Shown here: piece by piece, positions 56,724-64,000 of the stretch | Layout of the letters: the number at the start of each line of letters is the position of its first letter | Position numbering within the stretch: the first letter of the stretch is position 1 | Position numbers and translations under genes: made by a program | Notes under the pieces: generated by a model | What the model was told of the DNA's origin: nothing | Databases searched by the model: none | What the model saw: the letters and a program-made list of their open reading frames with translations, nothing else | Assembly (NCBI RefSeq): GCF_011769525.1 | Contig: NZ_CP050440.1 | Coordinates: 4,775,501 to 4,839,500 of the forward strand | Origin: Tolypothrix sp. PCC 7910 | GTDB lineage: Bacteria > Cyanobacteriota > Cyanobacteriia > Cyanobacteriales > Nostocaceae | DNA length: 64,000 nucleotides | Reading direction: 5' to 3'

Positions 56724-57779
56724 ATGAAAAAAGTCGTCGTTGGTCTTTCCGGTGGCGTTGACAGTTCCGCCGCTGCTGCAATCCTACACAATCAGGGCTA
56801 TGAAGTTATTGGTTTGACCCTTTGGCTAATGAAAGGTAAAGGTCAATGTTGCTCTGAAGGAATGATCGACGCGGCTAATATCTGCGAACAATTGGGTATT
56901 CCCCATCAAGTTGTTGATATTCGCGATGTCTTTCAGACAAATATTGTCGATTACCTGGTGTCTGGTTACAGCGCTGGGATCACACCTTTACCTTGTTCGC
57001 AGTGCAATAAAACGGTGAAATTTGGCCCAATGGTGCAGTATGCGCGTGAACAACTCGGATGCGATCGCATCGCTACGGGTCATTATGCCCGCATTAACTA
57101 TGATGAAGCTACTAGACGCTATCAATTGCTAAGAGCTGTTGACCGCAATAAAGACCAATCTTATTTCCTCTACGATTTGTCGCAAGATTTACTCGCAGCT
57201 ACCGTATTTCCCCTAGGTGAAATGCAAAAAGCTGACACCCGCAGGATTGCTGCTGAATACGGACTCGCAACCGCCGACAAACCAGAAAGCCAAGATTTAT
57301 GCTTAGTAGAAAGCAACGGTTCCATGCGGGCATTTCTAGATCAATATCTCGCCCCAAAAACAGGCGATATTGTTGATACAGCCGGTAAAGTTTTGGGACA
57401 GCATGATGGTGTCCATCATTACACCATTGGGCAGCGTAAAGGCTTGGGAATCGCCGCCGCTGAACCACTGTATGTAATTGAATTAGATGCAGTCAATAAT
57501 AAAGTGATTGTAGGCGATCGCACTAAAGCCACCCAACCAGAATGCACCGTTAATCGGGTAAATTGGGTTTCTATTGCTGAACCATCAGCCCCCATTCACG
57601 CTGAAGTACAAATTCGCTATCGTTCCCAACCCACTCCAGTCACAGTAATTCCCTTAGAAAACTCCCGCGTCCGTTTAGTGTTTGATGAACCCCAGTTCAG
57701 CATCACCCCCGGACAAGCTGCGGTATGGTACGAAGGCGAGAAAGTCTTAGGCGGCGGAATTATTGAGCAGTTTACCTAA
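56724..57779 (+). CDS. mnmA: tRNA-specific 2-thiouridylase
   Basis: 351 residues, normal for the family. The PP-loop is [18 protein letters not shown], followed by [20 protein letters not shown]. The catalytic Cys91 lies in [14 protein letters not shown] and Cys193 in ESQDLCLVE; the conserved [10 protein letters not shown] and [12 protein letters not shown] blocks are present. MnmA thiolates U34 of tRNA Lys, Glu and Gln using sulfur relayed from a cysteine desulfurase. The tandem Cys pair GQCCSE near residue 42 is usual in cyanobacterial MnmA. It is a single-gene unit with a GC-rich hairpin 55 bases downstream. Confidence 0.97.
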   Translation: MKKVVVGLSGGVDSSAAAAILHNQGYEVIGLTLWLMKGKGQCCSEGMIDAANICEQLGIPHQVVDIRDVFQTNIVDYLVSGYSAGITPLPCSQCNKTVKFGPMVQYAREQLGCDRIATGHYARINYDEATRRYQLLRAVDRNKDQSYFLYDLSQDLLAATVFPLGEMQKADTRRIAAEYGLATADKPESQDLCLVESNGSMRAFLDQYLAPKTGDIVDTAGKVLGQHDGVHHYTIGQRKGLGIAAAEPLYVIELDAVNNKVIVGDRTKATQPECTVNRVNWVSIAEPSAPIHAEVQIRYRSQPTPVTVIPLENSRVRLVFDEPQFSITPGQAAVWYEGEKVLGGGIIEQFT

Positions 57780-57833
57780 AATCTGAGATTGCAGGTAGAT
57801 GATGCCCAAATATTAATTTTATAGCTCATGTGG

Positions 57834-57852
57834 AGCGGGCAATATGCCCGCT
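57834..57852. terminator. GC-rich hairpin downstream of mnmA
   Basis: Arms agcgggc and gcccgct (7 bases) with loop aatat, followed by tctcttataaag rather than a T-run. It is probably a terminator or a short interspersed palindrome. Confidence 0.5.
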
Positions 57853-57889
57853 TCTCTTATAAAGAAGAGCTACCAAATATTAATTATGC

Positions 57890-58015
57890 AGGACTGACGC
57901 AAGCAAAATTTGTCATTGCGATCGGAAGGTAGTATGGGGAAGCAATTCCATAATTTTAGGCGATTACGTCGCTACGCTCGTAATGACGTAATTCCGTCAC
58001 TTTTGCGTAAGTCCT
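57890..58015. repeat. 126-bp element with AGGACT(G/T)ACGCAA terminal inverted repeats
   Basis: The left end is aggactgacgcaagcaaaat and the right end, on the other strand, is aggacttacgcaaaagtgac. An inner pair (gtcattgcga / taatgacgta) continues the dyad. A half copy lies at 45062-45107. It has no coding capacity: MITE-like. Confidence 0.82.
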
Positions 58016-58110
58016 ATTATGGATATTACGAATATTCTCCTCAAGGGTACTAGCCGTAAATAAGCGAAATTAGTTACTTTAAAAAAGTATTGATAAAAAT
58101 ATATGCCTTT

Positions 58111-58659
58111 ATGGTTCGTATAAATAAAGCCAAACTAAATTGGCTATTTATCATATTATTTTTAACTAGCGGTATTGCCTTTCTTACTAACAAAACTCCC
58201 TTGGGAAATATATCTTCCAATCGGCTAGCAAAAGCTCAGAAAAAGTGGAATGAACAGAATATTTCCCATTATCGTTTAACTCTTAATTACTCTTTTCATG
58301 ATAATTGTCAACAAGAAGTAGAAATTAAAGATGAAAAAGTAATTGCTGTGAAGCGAAACAATTGCCCAACCATACCCGCACAGACAATCAGCGAATTGTT
58401 CCAGCAAATCCAAGCTTCAGAAGATGGAACAAAATGTGGGCCAAACGGATGCGCCTGTGATGGGCCAGTTGATATTCATGCAAAATACGATGCTCAATAT
58501 GGATATCCGCATCAATTAGAGATGGAATTAGCATCCAATAAACGTTGGCAATATTTGGATTACTGGCACAACCAAATGCAGGGTTTACCTTGTACAATGA
58601 TTGGATTTATTAATCAAAAAATTACTGTTACTAACTTTACACCTATTCAGCCACAGTAA
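58111..58659 (+). CDS. Membrane-anchored DUF6174-like protein
   Basis: 182 residues from the ATG at 58111; an in-frame TTG at 58090 would add seven. A membrane or signal segment (LNWLFIILFLTSGIAFLTN) is followed by a small domain: KAQKKWNEQNISHYRLTLNY, QEVEIKDEKVIAVKRNNC, TISELFQQIQ and HAKYDAQYGYPHQLEM. The W-x(5)-Y-x-[LF] plus V-x-[VI]-x-[DN]-[GE] pattern and the sequence YDAQYGYP are typical of the DUF6174 family of unknown function. Six Cys, four of them in two close pairs (KCGPNGCACDG), suggest disulfides in the periplasm. Confidence 0.78.
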   Translation: MVRINKAKLNWLFIILFLTSGIAFLTNKTPLGNISSNRLAKAQKKWNEQNISHYRLTLNYSFHDNCQQEVEIKDEKVIAVKRNNCPTIPAQTISELFQQIQASEDGTKCGPNGCACDGPVDIHAKYDAQYGYPHQLEMELASNKRWQYLDYWHNQMQGLPCTMIGFINQKITVTNFTPIQPQ

Positions 58660-58668
58660 TTAGGAATT

Positions 58669-58769
58669 ATATCAATTTGAAAAAAGAATGCGACAGATTT
58701 TATGGGCAAGGTATTGCCTTGCCCTCTAGAATATATTGCTGTGTCGCCAACATTATTTGAATTTGTATT
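58669..58769. repeat. Terminal-inverted-repeat element, copy R3
   Basis: It runs from atatcaatttgaaaaaagaa to aatttgtat, with inner blocks gcgacagattttatgggcaa, ccctctagaatat and gtgtcgccaacattatttga shared with R1 and R2. It begins 10 bases after the DUF6174 gene stop. Confidence 0.82.
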
Positions 58770-58970
58770 AGTACTTGATGTAAATTTTTTTAGGAAAATA
58801 AAATACTCAGTTAAAGACATAAAATTATTGTTTCCTATAAATAATTGGCACTTCACCAACTAATCATCTTAAAGTTCATAATTTCTCAGTATTCCATACC
58901 ACTTGACAAAAGGGAGCAAAATACTGAAATATAGCGTCATAAATAGTTGCAACTATTTAAGTGTTCACCG

Positions 58971-60377
58971 ATGTACAAGGGTTTTTCGGCTAAGCTGCCT
59001 CTGCTGTTGACATTCTTTTTATTTACTGGCTTTTTACCTGCCTCTGGCTCAGTTGTATGTCCAGCATTTGCTGATCAAGAGTATGGTAAAGCTGGTAAGA
59101 ATTATGGCACAGATGGTAGCCAGGGGAGTGATGGGCGATCTGGGAGAAATGGGCGCGACGGTCAAAACCAAACTATCTTTGTAGATGGTTCTCCTGTGAA
59201 TCTCAATCTTGCCGGAGAAAATGGTGAGGATGGAGAAGACGGCCGACGCGGAAGTAAGGCTGACTGCGGTTACAAACATGAAAACGTCAACCGTGATATT
59301 AATGCACCCAGTGGCGGGAATGGTGGCGATGGTGGTAGAGGTGGAGATGGCGGAAACGGCGGTTCTGTTACAGCCTATTACACTAATTTGTCCGACTTGC
59401 GGCAAGTTTTAATTCGCGCTACTGGAGGCGAAGGCGGACGCGGTGGACGTGGTGGTAATGGTGCTAGAGGTTGCAATTGTCGTGTACGCAGTTGGGAAGT
59501 CAAAAGTTGTACGGGAACCCCTGGAAACCCAGATTACAAATGTACAGATAAGGTTTACCGATGTAACGATGGCAGAGATGGTCACTATGGTAGCGATGGT
59601 AGCGATGGAAAACAAGGGCGCTTAGGGACTTTAAGTATTATTCAAGGTAAAGAATCTTTAGCCGGGGATTTACCAACTTTGCAAGCTGCCGTTACAGAAC
59701 TGGCTGGGAAACAATTTAACCTTTCCAAGAATAAATGGAATATTCGCAACGGGGCTGCGTCTTTACTTGCGCCTGGTTCAGTAATTGCCGATGAATATCG
59801 CGAATTTGATCGCCGTTTAGAAGGGGCTTTTCAGCTAAATTGGCAAGAGAAGCAACCTATCAGTAGTTTTGGAAATCCCGTAGCTACCTTAAATTTAAAT
59901 GATAGTAAGGAAGTAGAAATCACTTTTCCAGAAGACTTGTGGGTTGATGGTAGCAGTCAGACTACGACTAATTTGACAACATTTACAGTCAAGAATGCAA
60001 TTCCTAAGCAAGATGTGACGCGGTTAGCAGTGGCAGAATTTGTTGGTGCAGAACAAGATCTAAATTTAAAAATTGTAGATTTGGCAGCAAAATCTCAGGC
60101 AATTCAGACTCAGTTTCGCGTAAAATTCCAGGCAAAGGATAATTCCTCTGGTTTGTCTGATTACCGAACTGTATACGAAGGTGATATACCTGCGGAACTT
60201 GTCAGCCGCGACTATAACCGTTTTACCTTGGCATTAGGTAAGCTGCCAATGTCTCGTCCTGTGGATCTGACTCCAGGTGTAAATGTTGATATAGAGGTTG
60301 TCGCTACTCGTTCTTTAGGTGGACGTTCAGCGAAGCAAAGCATTAATTGGCAGGGTGCTATCCGCAGAGTTAGATAA
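58971..60377 (+). CDS. Exported collagen-like Gly-X-Y protein
   Basis: 468 residues from the ATG at 58971. A signal peptide (SAKLPLLLTFFLFTGFLPAS, cleavage probably near CPAFA-DQ) is followed by four interrupted Gly-X-Y tracts: GTDGSQGSDGRSGRNGRDGQ, GENGEDGEDGRRGS, GGNGGDGGRGGDGGNGG and GRDGHYGSDGSDGKQGRLG. Cys-containing inserts (GARGCNCRVRSW, KSCTGTPGNPDYKCTDKVYR) separate them. The C-terminal 250 residues (from about 220) are a globular, beta-rich domain without a recognised family (LNLNDSKEVEITFPEDLWVD, TPGVNVDIEVVATRSL). Charged D/R/N-rich triplets replace proline. It is probably a surface or periplasmic structural protein; I do not know the family. Confidence 0.8.
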   Translation: MYKGFSAKLPLLLTFFLFTGFLPASGSVVCPAFADQEYGKAGKNYGTDGSQGSDGRSGRNGRDGQNQTIFVDGSPVNLNLAGENGEDGEDGRRGSKADCGYKHENVNRDINAPSGGNGGDGGRGGDGGNGGSVTAYYTNLSDLRQVLIRATGGEGGRGGRGGNGARGCNCRVRSWEVKSCTGTPGNPDYKCTDKVYRCNDGRDGHYGSDGSDGKQGRLGTLSIIQGKESLAGDLPTLQAAVTELAGKQFNLSKNKWNIRNGAASLLAPGSVIADEYREFDRRLEGAFQLNWQEKQPISSFGNPVATLNLNDSKEVEITFPEDLWVDGSSQTTTNLTTFTVKNAIPKQDVTRLAVAEFVGAEQDLNLKIVDLAAKSQAIQTQFRVKFQAKDNSSGLSDYRTVYEGDIPAELVSRDYNRFTLALGKLPMSRPVDLTPGVNVDIEVVATRSLGGRSAKQSINWQGAIRRVR

Positions 60378-60603
60378 TAGTGCTGCTGAGGGTAAGCTGT
60401 TAACCATTTAATTTGCACCTTGAGGCTGTAGAGGGGCAGGGAGCAGGGGGCAATAGAAGCGTGCTATGAATCCCCTTGCCGGAGTTGCTAAAGAATGCTA
60501 ATTGGACTCGGAGTTTGCCCTGCTAATATATATCTCCACAGTAGAAGCCGCAAAGCATACGAGCAAGTTATAATTCTCTTGCGGAGAGACGTAACAAAAA
60601 TTT

Positions 60604-60930
60604 ATGAGTAACCCCCTTTTGCAAGCCTTTTTTGTCGGTAGAGCAGTCGCTGAAGTGGTCAACGAACGCTTAGAGGTCGCTTTGACTGATGCTTTAAGTG
60701 AAATTGGCAAATTTGACGCTGAAGCTAGAGAACAGTTACGCCAGTTCACAGATGAAGTACTAGAACGGGCAAATCGTGCTACTGAGGCTGCTGGTACTGG
60801 TCAACCTACTACAGTCCGCGGGCCTAGCGGTTCTGACCCTGTTGACTTGCAAGCGATGATTGATGAACTACGAGCAGAAATCGCTCTATTACGTACCGAA
60901 TTACAAAAGTATCGTAGTAGTTCTGTGTAA
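60604..60930 (+). CDS. Conserved small cyanobacterial protein (DUF6825-like)
   Basis: 108 residues. MSNPLLQAFFVGRAVAEVVN opens a helix, followed by long charged helices (ERLEVALTDALSEIGKFDAE, REQLRQFTDEVLERANRATE), a Gly/Pro/Ser linker and a C-terminal coiled coil (LQAMIDELRAEIALLRTELQ). I recognise the pattern as a small protein conserved across cyanobacteria, of the type annotated DUF6825 or thylakoid-associated; the exact role is not known to me. Ribosome binding sequence GCGGAGAG lies about 17 bases before the ATG. It is monocistronic. Confidence 0.72.
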   Translation: MSNPLLQAFFVGRAVAEVVNERLEVALTDALSEIGKFDAEAREQLRQFTDEVLERANRATEAAGTGQPTTVRGPSGSDPVDLQAMIDELRAEIALLRTELQKYRSSSV

Positions 60931-60962
60931 AGGCTGCAAACAATCCACTAGGAAGCATATTT

Positions 60963-61040
60963 TAGTCATTGGTCATTAGTCATTGGTCATTAGCTATTAG
61001 TCATGGGACAAATGACATCTGACAAAGGACAAATGACATT
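60963..61040. repeat. Heptameric repeats (TTAGTCA / TGACAAA types)
   Basis: Tandem ttagtca/ttggtca units followed by acaaatgacatctgacaaag-type units run up to the start region of the ABC1 kinase gene. Confidence 0.85.
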
Positions 61041-61066
61041 TGATCGCAAACAGTTTAGGAATCAGA

Positions 61067-62803
61067 GTGTCTTTTCTTCCAAGTGATTCGGTTAAAAACC
61101 AACGGTACGCAAAAAATATGGAAAAAGGTTATTCAGATAAGGCATACCGTTGGAATCGCGAAAATTATTCTAGCCGACGGCGTTTTATTGACATTTGGTC
61201 GTTTGTTTTGACCTTAATGTTCAAGCTTTGGCGATACAACAAAGCTTGGAGTTATCCTGGTGGCATGACAGAGGCCAAGCAAGCTGCAAGGCGCAAAGCC
61301 CAAGCTGTCTGGATTCGTAATACCCTGCTAGACTTAGGGCCAACCTTTATTAAAGTGGGGCAGTTATTTTCCACCCGTGCTGATATCTTCCCCGTTGAAT
61401 ATGTAGAAGAATTAGCAAAGTTACAAGACAAAGTACCCGCCTTTAGTTATGAGCAAGTAGAGGCAATTATTGAGCGAGAACTAGGTAAGAAAATTCCGGA
61501 ACTTTTCCAGAGTTTTGATCCGGTTCCTTTAGCGGCTGCTAGTTTGGGACAAGTCCACAAAGCTGTCTTATACACTGGCGAAGCAGTTGTTGTCAAAGTA
61601 CAACGTCCAGGACTGAAAAAGTTATTTGAAATAGATTTACAAATTCTTAAGGGAATTGCCCGTTATTTCCAAAACCATCCTAAATGGGGGCGAGGTCGAG
61701 ATTGGATAGGAATTTACGAAGAATGTTGTCGCATTCTTTGGGAAGAAATTGATTACCTGAATGAAGGACGCAATGCTGATAGTTTTCGGCGTAACTTCCG
61801 CGGCTATGAATGGGTGAAAGTACCGAGGATTCACTGGCGTTATACTTCGTCGCGAGTGCTGACCTTGGAATACGTTCCTGGCATCAAAATTAGCCAATAT
61901 GAAGCATTAGAAGCAGCAGGTCTAGATCGCAAGCTTATTGCCCGTCAAGGTGCCCAAGCATACCTAATTCAACTGCTGAATAATGGGTTTTTCCATGCCG
62001 ATCCGCACCCAGGAAATATTGCCGTCGGCCCAAATGGCGATTTAATATTTTACGATTTCGGCATGATGGGGCGGATTAAATCTAACATCCGCGAAGGGCT
62101 AATGGAAACGCTGTTTGGTATTGCCCAAAAAGATGGCGATCGCGTTGTCCAATCTCTGATCGATTTAGGAGCGATCGCTCCAACCGATGACATGGGGCCA
62201 GTGCGGCGTTCTGTCCAGTATATGCTGGATAATTTTATGGATAAGCCGTTTGAAAATCAATCAGTGGCGGCAATCAGTGACGACCTGTACGAAATAGCTT
62301 ATAATCAACCATTTAGATTTCCAGCAACCTTCACTTTTGTGATGCGAGCTTTTTCCACTCTTGAGGGAGTCGGTAAGGGCTTAGATCCAGAATTTAATTT
62401 TATGGAAGTTGCTAAACCCTACGCAATGCAGCTGATGACAGATATGAATGGTTCTGAGGGCAATAGCTTCCTCAACGAATTAAGCCGTCAAGCAGTTCAA
62501 GTTAGTACTACTGCTTTTGGGTTACCCCGGAGATTAGAAGATACACTAGAAAAACTAGAGCGAGGTGACATGCGTATGCGAGTCCGTTCTCTAGAAACTG
62601 AACGCCTACTGAGGCGACAAAGTAATATTCAGATAGGTATTAGTTACGCTCTCCTCGTCAGTGGATTTACGCTTTCAAGTACGATTTTATTGGTGAATCA
62701 TTATGTATTGTTAGCAGTATTAGCAGGCTTAATTGCAGCTGCGATCGCAGTACTACTTATCCGCTTACTTTTACGTCTCGAACGTTATGAACGTATGTAT
62801 TAA
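61067..62803 (+). CDS. ABC1/UbiB-family atypical kinase
   Basis: 578 residues from the GTG at 61067, which has AGGA seven bases upstream; the ATG at 61118 (MEKGYSDKAYRWN) is the alternative. The UbiB/ABC1 (ADCK) signatures are complete: the KxGQ motif FIKVGQLFSTRADIFP, the Ala-rich loop PLAAASLGQVHKAVL, VVVKVQRPGLKKLFEID, LLNNGFFHADPHPGNIAVGP and YDFGMMGRIK. Two C-terminal membrane helices follow (ISYALLVSGFTLSSTILLVN, LLAVLAGLIAAAIAVLLIRL). Family members control ubiquinone, plastoquinone or tocopherol metabolism. A PP2C phosphatase is encoded 17 bases downstream. Confidence 0.94.
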   Translation: MSFLPSDSVKNQRYAKNMEKGYSDKAYRWNRENYSSRRRFIDIWSFVLTLMFKLWRYNKAWSYPGGMTEAKQAARRKAQAVWIRNTLLDLGPTFIKVGQLFSTRADIFPVEYVEELAKLQDKVPAFSYEQVEAIIERELGKKIPELFQSFDPVPLAAASLGQVHKAVLYTGEAVVVKVQRPGLKKLFEIDLQILKGIARYFQNHPKWGRGRDWIGIYEECCRILWEEIDYLNEGRNADSFRRNFRGYEWVKVPRIHWRYTSSRVLTLEYVPGIKISQYEALEAAGLDRKLIARQGAQAYLIQLLNNGFFHADPHPGNIAVGPNGDLIFYDFGMMGRIKSNIREGLMETLFGIAQKDGDRVVQSLIDLGAIAPTDDMGPVRRSVQYMLDNFMDKPFENQSVAAISDDLYEIAYNQPFRFPATFTFVMRAFSTLEGVGKGLDPEFNFMEVAKPYAMQLMTDMNGSEGNSFLNELSRQAVQVSTTAFGLPRRLEDTLEKLERGDMRMRVRSLETERLLRRQSNIQIGISYALLVSGFTLSSTILLVNHYVLLAVLAGLIAAAIAVLLIRLLLRLERYERMY

Positions 62804-62820
62804 TGTTGCAGTAAAAATTT

Positions 62821-63552
62821 ATGAAACTTAACTTCGCGGGTCTTAGCGATCCGGGACTTATTCGTTCTAATAACCAAGATGCTTACTATATCGACCCAGA
62901 GAAACGATTTTGTATCGTTGCTGATGGGATGGGTGGTCATGCAGGCGGAGAGGAAGCTAGTCGCATCGCTACGCAGCAAATTCAAGCTTATTTAGCAGAA
63001 AATTGGCAAACTTCTCAGTCTGCTCAAGAATTACTAGTACAAGCTTTGTGGCGTGCTAATGAGGCAATTTTGCAGGATCAGCAAAATTCCCCCGAACGCG
63101 CTGATATGGGGACAACGGCTGTCGTTGTGGTTTTCCGGGAATCTGAGTCTCCTTGGTGCGCTCATGTTGGCGACTCTAGGCTTTATCGCTGGCGCGGCTC
63201 CCATTTAGAACAAATTACAGAAGATCATACTTGGGTGGCTCGGGCTATTAAACTGGGCGATATTACTTTTGAAGAAGCGCGGGTTCATCCCTTTCGCCAC
63301 GTTTTGTCACGGTGTTTAGGGCGCGAGGACTTACACCAAATTGACGTACAACCAATAGATCTGATTGTAGGCGATCGCTTACTTTTATGCAGTGATGGTC
63401 TCACAGAAGAATTGGCCGATCAAAAAATAGCGGACTGTCTGCAAGATAACTCTGTCCTAGATAAGGCTGCGTATTCACTAGTTGAGGCCGCTAAAGCTCA
63501 TGGTGGACACGATAACATCACAGTTGCACTCGTTGCAGTCGAGGATAATTAA
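62821..63552 (+). CDS. PP2C-type serine/threonine phosphatase (PphA/Stp type)
   Basis: 243 residues forming a minimal bacterial PP2C without added domains. Metal-binding Asp residues lie in [37 protein letters not shown] and [22 protein letters not shown] and THP-like [12 protein letters not shown] are also in place. It resembles cyanobacterial PphA, which dephosphorylates the PII signal protein, and Stp enzymes paired with Hanks kinases; sequence alone cannot choose. It starts 17 bases after the ABC1 kinase gene and is very likely cotranscribed with it. Confidence 0.95.
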   Translation: MKLNFAGLSDPGLIRSNNQDAYYIDPEKRFCIVADGMGGHAGGEEASRIATQQIQAYLAENWQTSQSAQELLVQALWRANEAILQDQQNSPERADMGTTAVVVVFRESESPWCAHVGDSRLYRWRGSHLEQITEDHTWVARAIKLGDITFEEARVHPFRHVLSRCLGREDLHQIDVQPIDLIVGDRLLLCSDGLTEELADQKIADCLQDNSVLDKAAYSLVEAAKAHGGHDNITVALVAVEDN

Positions 63553-64000
63553 CCAGCCAAGGGGCAACTTGGAATTTGAGATTTACTCTATGTAAAAGTA
63601 CAACTTTCTCTTGCCATAATTAGAGATGCTAAATGTCAGCTTGCTTAAGAGTAGGGTTATTAGAAGCTATGCCTAACCTTAGAGGTAGCCCCTACAAGTA
63701 TCTTAGATTGACTGTACAGCCCAAAAGAAAATATAAGTTGAGATTTTAGATTAGTTATCTCCACAATAGAGCTGAAACTAAAATAATCTAAAGTCTAAAT
63801 TGGTATAGTCAAAATTCCGAATTCCACAAGGCAAGAGTTGTATATGGAGAATAAGGGGAAAAGGGTAAGAGTTAAAGGTTTTTTATCTGCCTTTTTCTCC
63901 TTTCCCATGTCCTCCTGACCATTTTTGGTAAATATACTCAGTAATTGTTCAGCCTGAGCATTTTTCCTATTTACTACTTGATAAAAATATTTTTAAGCTT
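63553..64000. other. Terminal intergenic region
   Basis: 448 bases without a recognisable gene. A G/A-rich tract (aaggggaaaagggtaagagt, 63854-63873) and the later tttttctcctttccc (63891-63905) are roughly complementary and could pair. Confidence 0.45.

Noticed and set aside
59049-59405. 118-codon minus-strand Thr/Ile-rich frame opposite the collagen-like gene.
   Set aside because: Complement of Gly-X-Y codons gives Thr/Ser/Pro-rich open frames by chance.

Overview
The window reads as a chromosomal segment of a filamentous, probably heterocyst-forming cyanobacterium (Nostocales: Calothrix/Tolypothrix/Nostoc type). The grounds are abundant GCGATCGC (HIP1) octamers, heptameric short tandem repeats between genes, cytochrome c6, a CphB/RcpB phytochrome pair, PrxQ, LepA, a group 2 sigma factor and many two-component, TPR and FHA proteins. 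The genus is an inference. I found no rRNA, tRNA, CRISPR array, prophage or intact transposase.

Layout. 0-8 kb: the N-terminal end of a TonB-dependent receptor (minus strand), a biliverdin-type phytochrome kinase with its response regulator and a REC-PAS hybrid kinase, then SerC. 8-12 kb (minus): TPR protein, cytochrome c6, GNAT acetyltransferase, sigma factor. 12.7-22 kb: PriA carrying an in-frame repeat insertion, a gutted FAD-monooxygenase pseudogene, an unknown protein, an FHA protein with a C-terminal methylglyoxal-synthase-like domain, and a GAF histidine kinase. 22-35 kb: LepA, a GT4 glycosyltransferase, a cyanophycinase-like peptidase, cysteine desulfurase, a restriction-type pseudogene, PrxQ, a Ser/Thr kinase with a beta-helix tail, a lipoxygenase and a short photolyase-like FAD protein.

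35-42 kb (minus) is the most unusual stretch: a 1349-residue leucine-rich-repeat-variant (LRV) protein followed, with gaps of 13-47 bases, by three paralogues that resemble two linked nuclease A inhibitor (NuiA) modules each. 42-47 kb: DhaM-type phosphotransferase, then a repeat graveyard with three families of small mobile-like elements and a 21-bp minisatellite. 46-64 kb: SLH protein, RpiA, TPR/membrane protein pair, NAD(P)HX repair enzyme, Tat-exported aldo/keto reductase, ABCD-type ABC transporter, SPOR protein, MnmA, DUF6174-like protein, a collagen-like exported protein, a conserved small cyanobacterial protein, and an ABC1 kinase/PP2C phosphatase pair.

Main points of interest: (1) the FHA/MGS-like fusion, whose MGS domain has lost the residues needed for catalysis and looks like a sensor; (2) the LRV plus three NuiA-like genes operon; (3) a palindromic element with flanking heptamer repeats translated in frame inside PriA; (4) a hairpin that can hide the ribosome binding site of the cyanophycinase-like gene; (5) at least four families of dispersed palindromic or terminal-inverted-repeat elements. 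Family assignments were made by eye from protein sequence and no database search was run.
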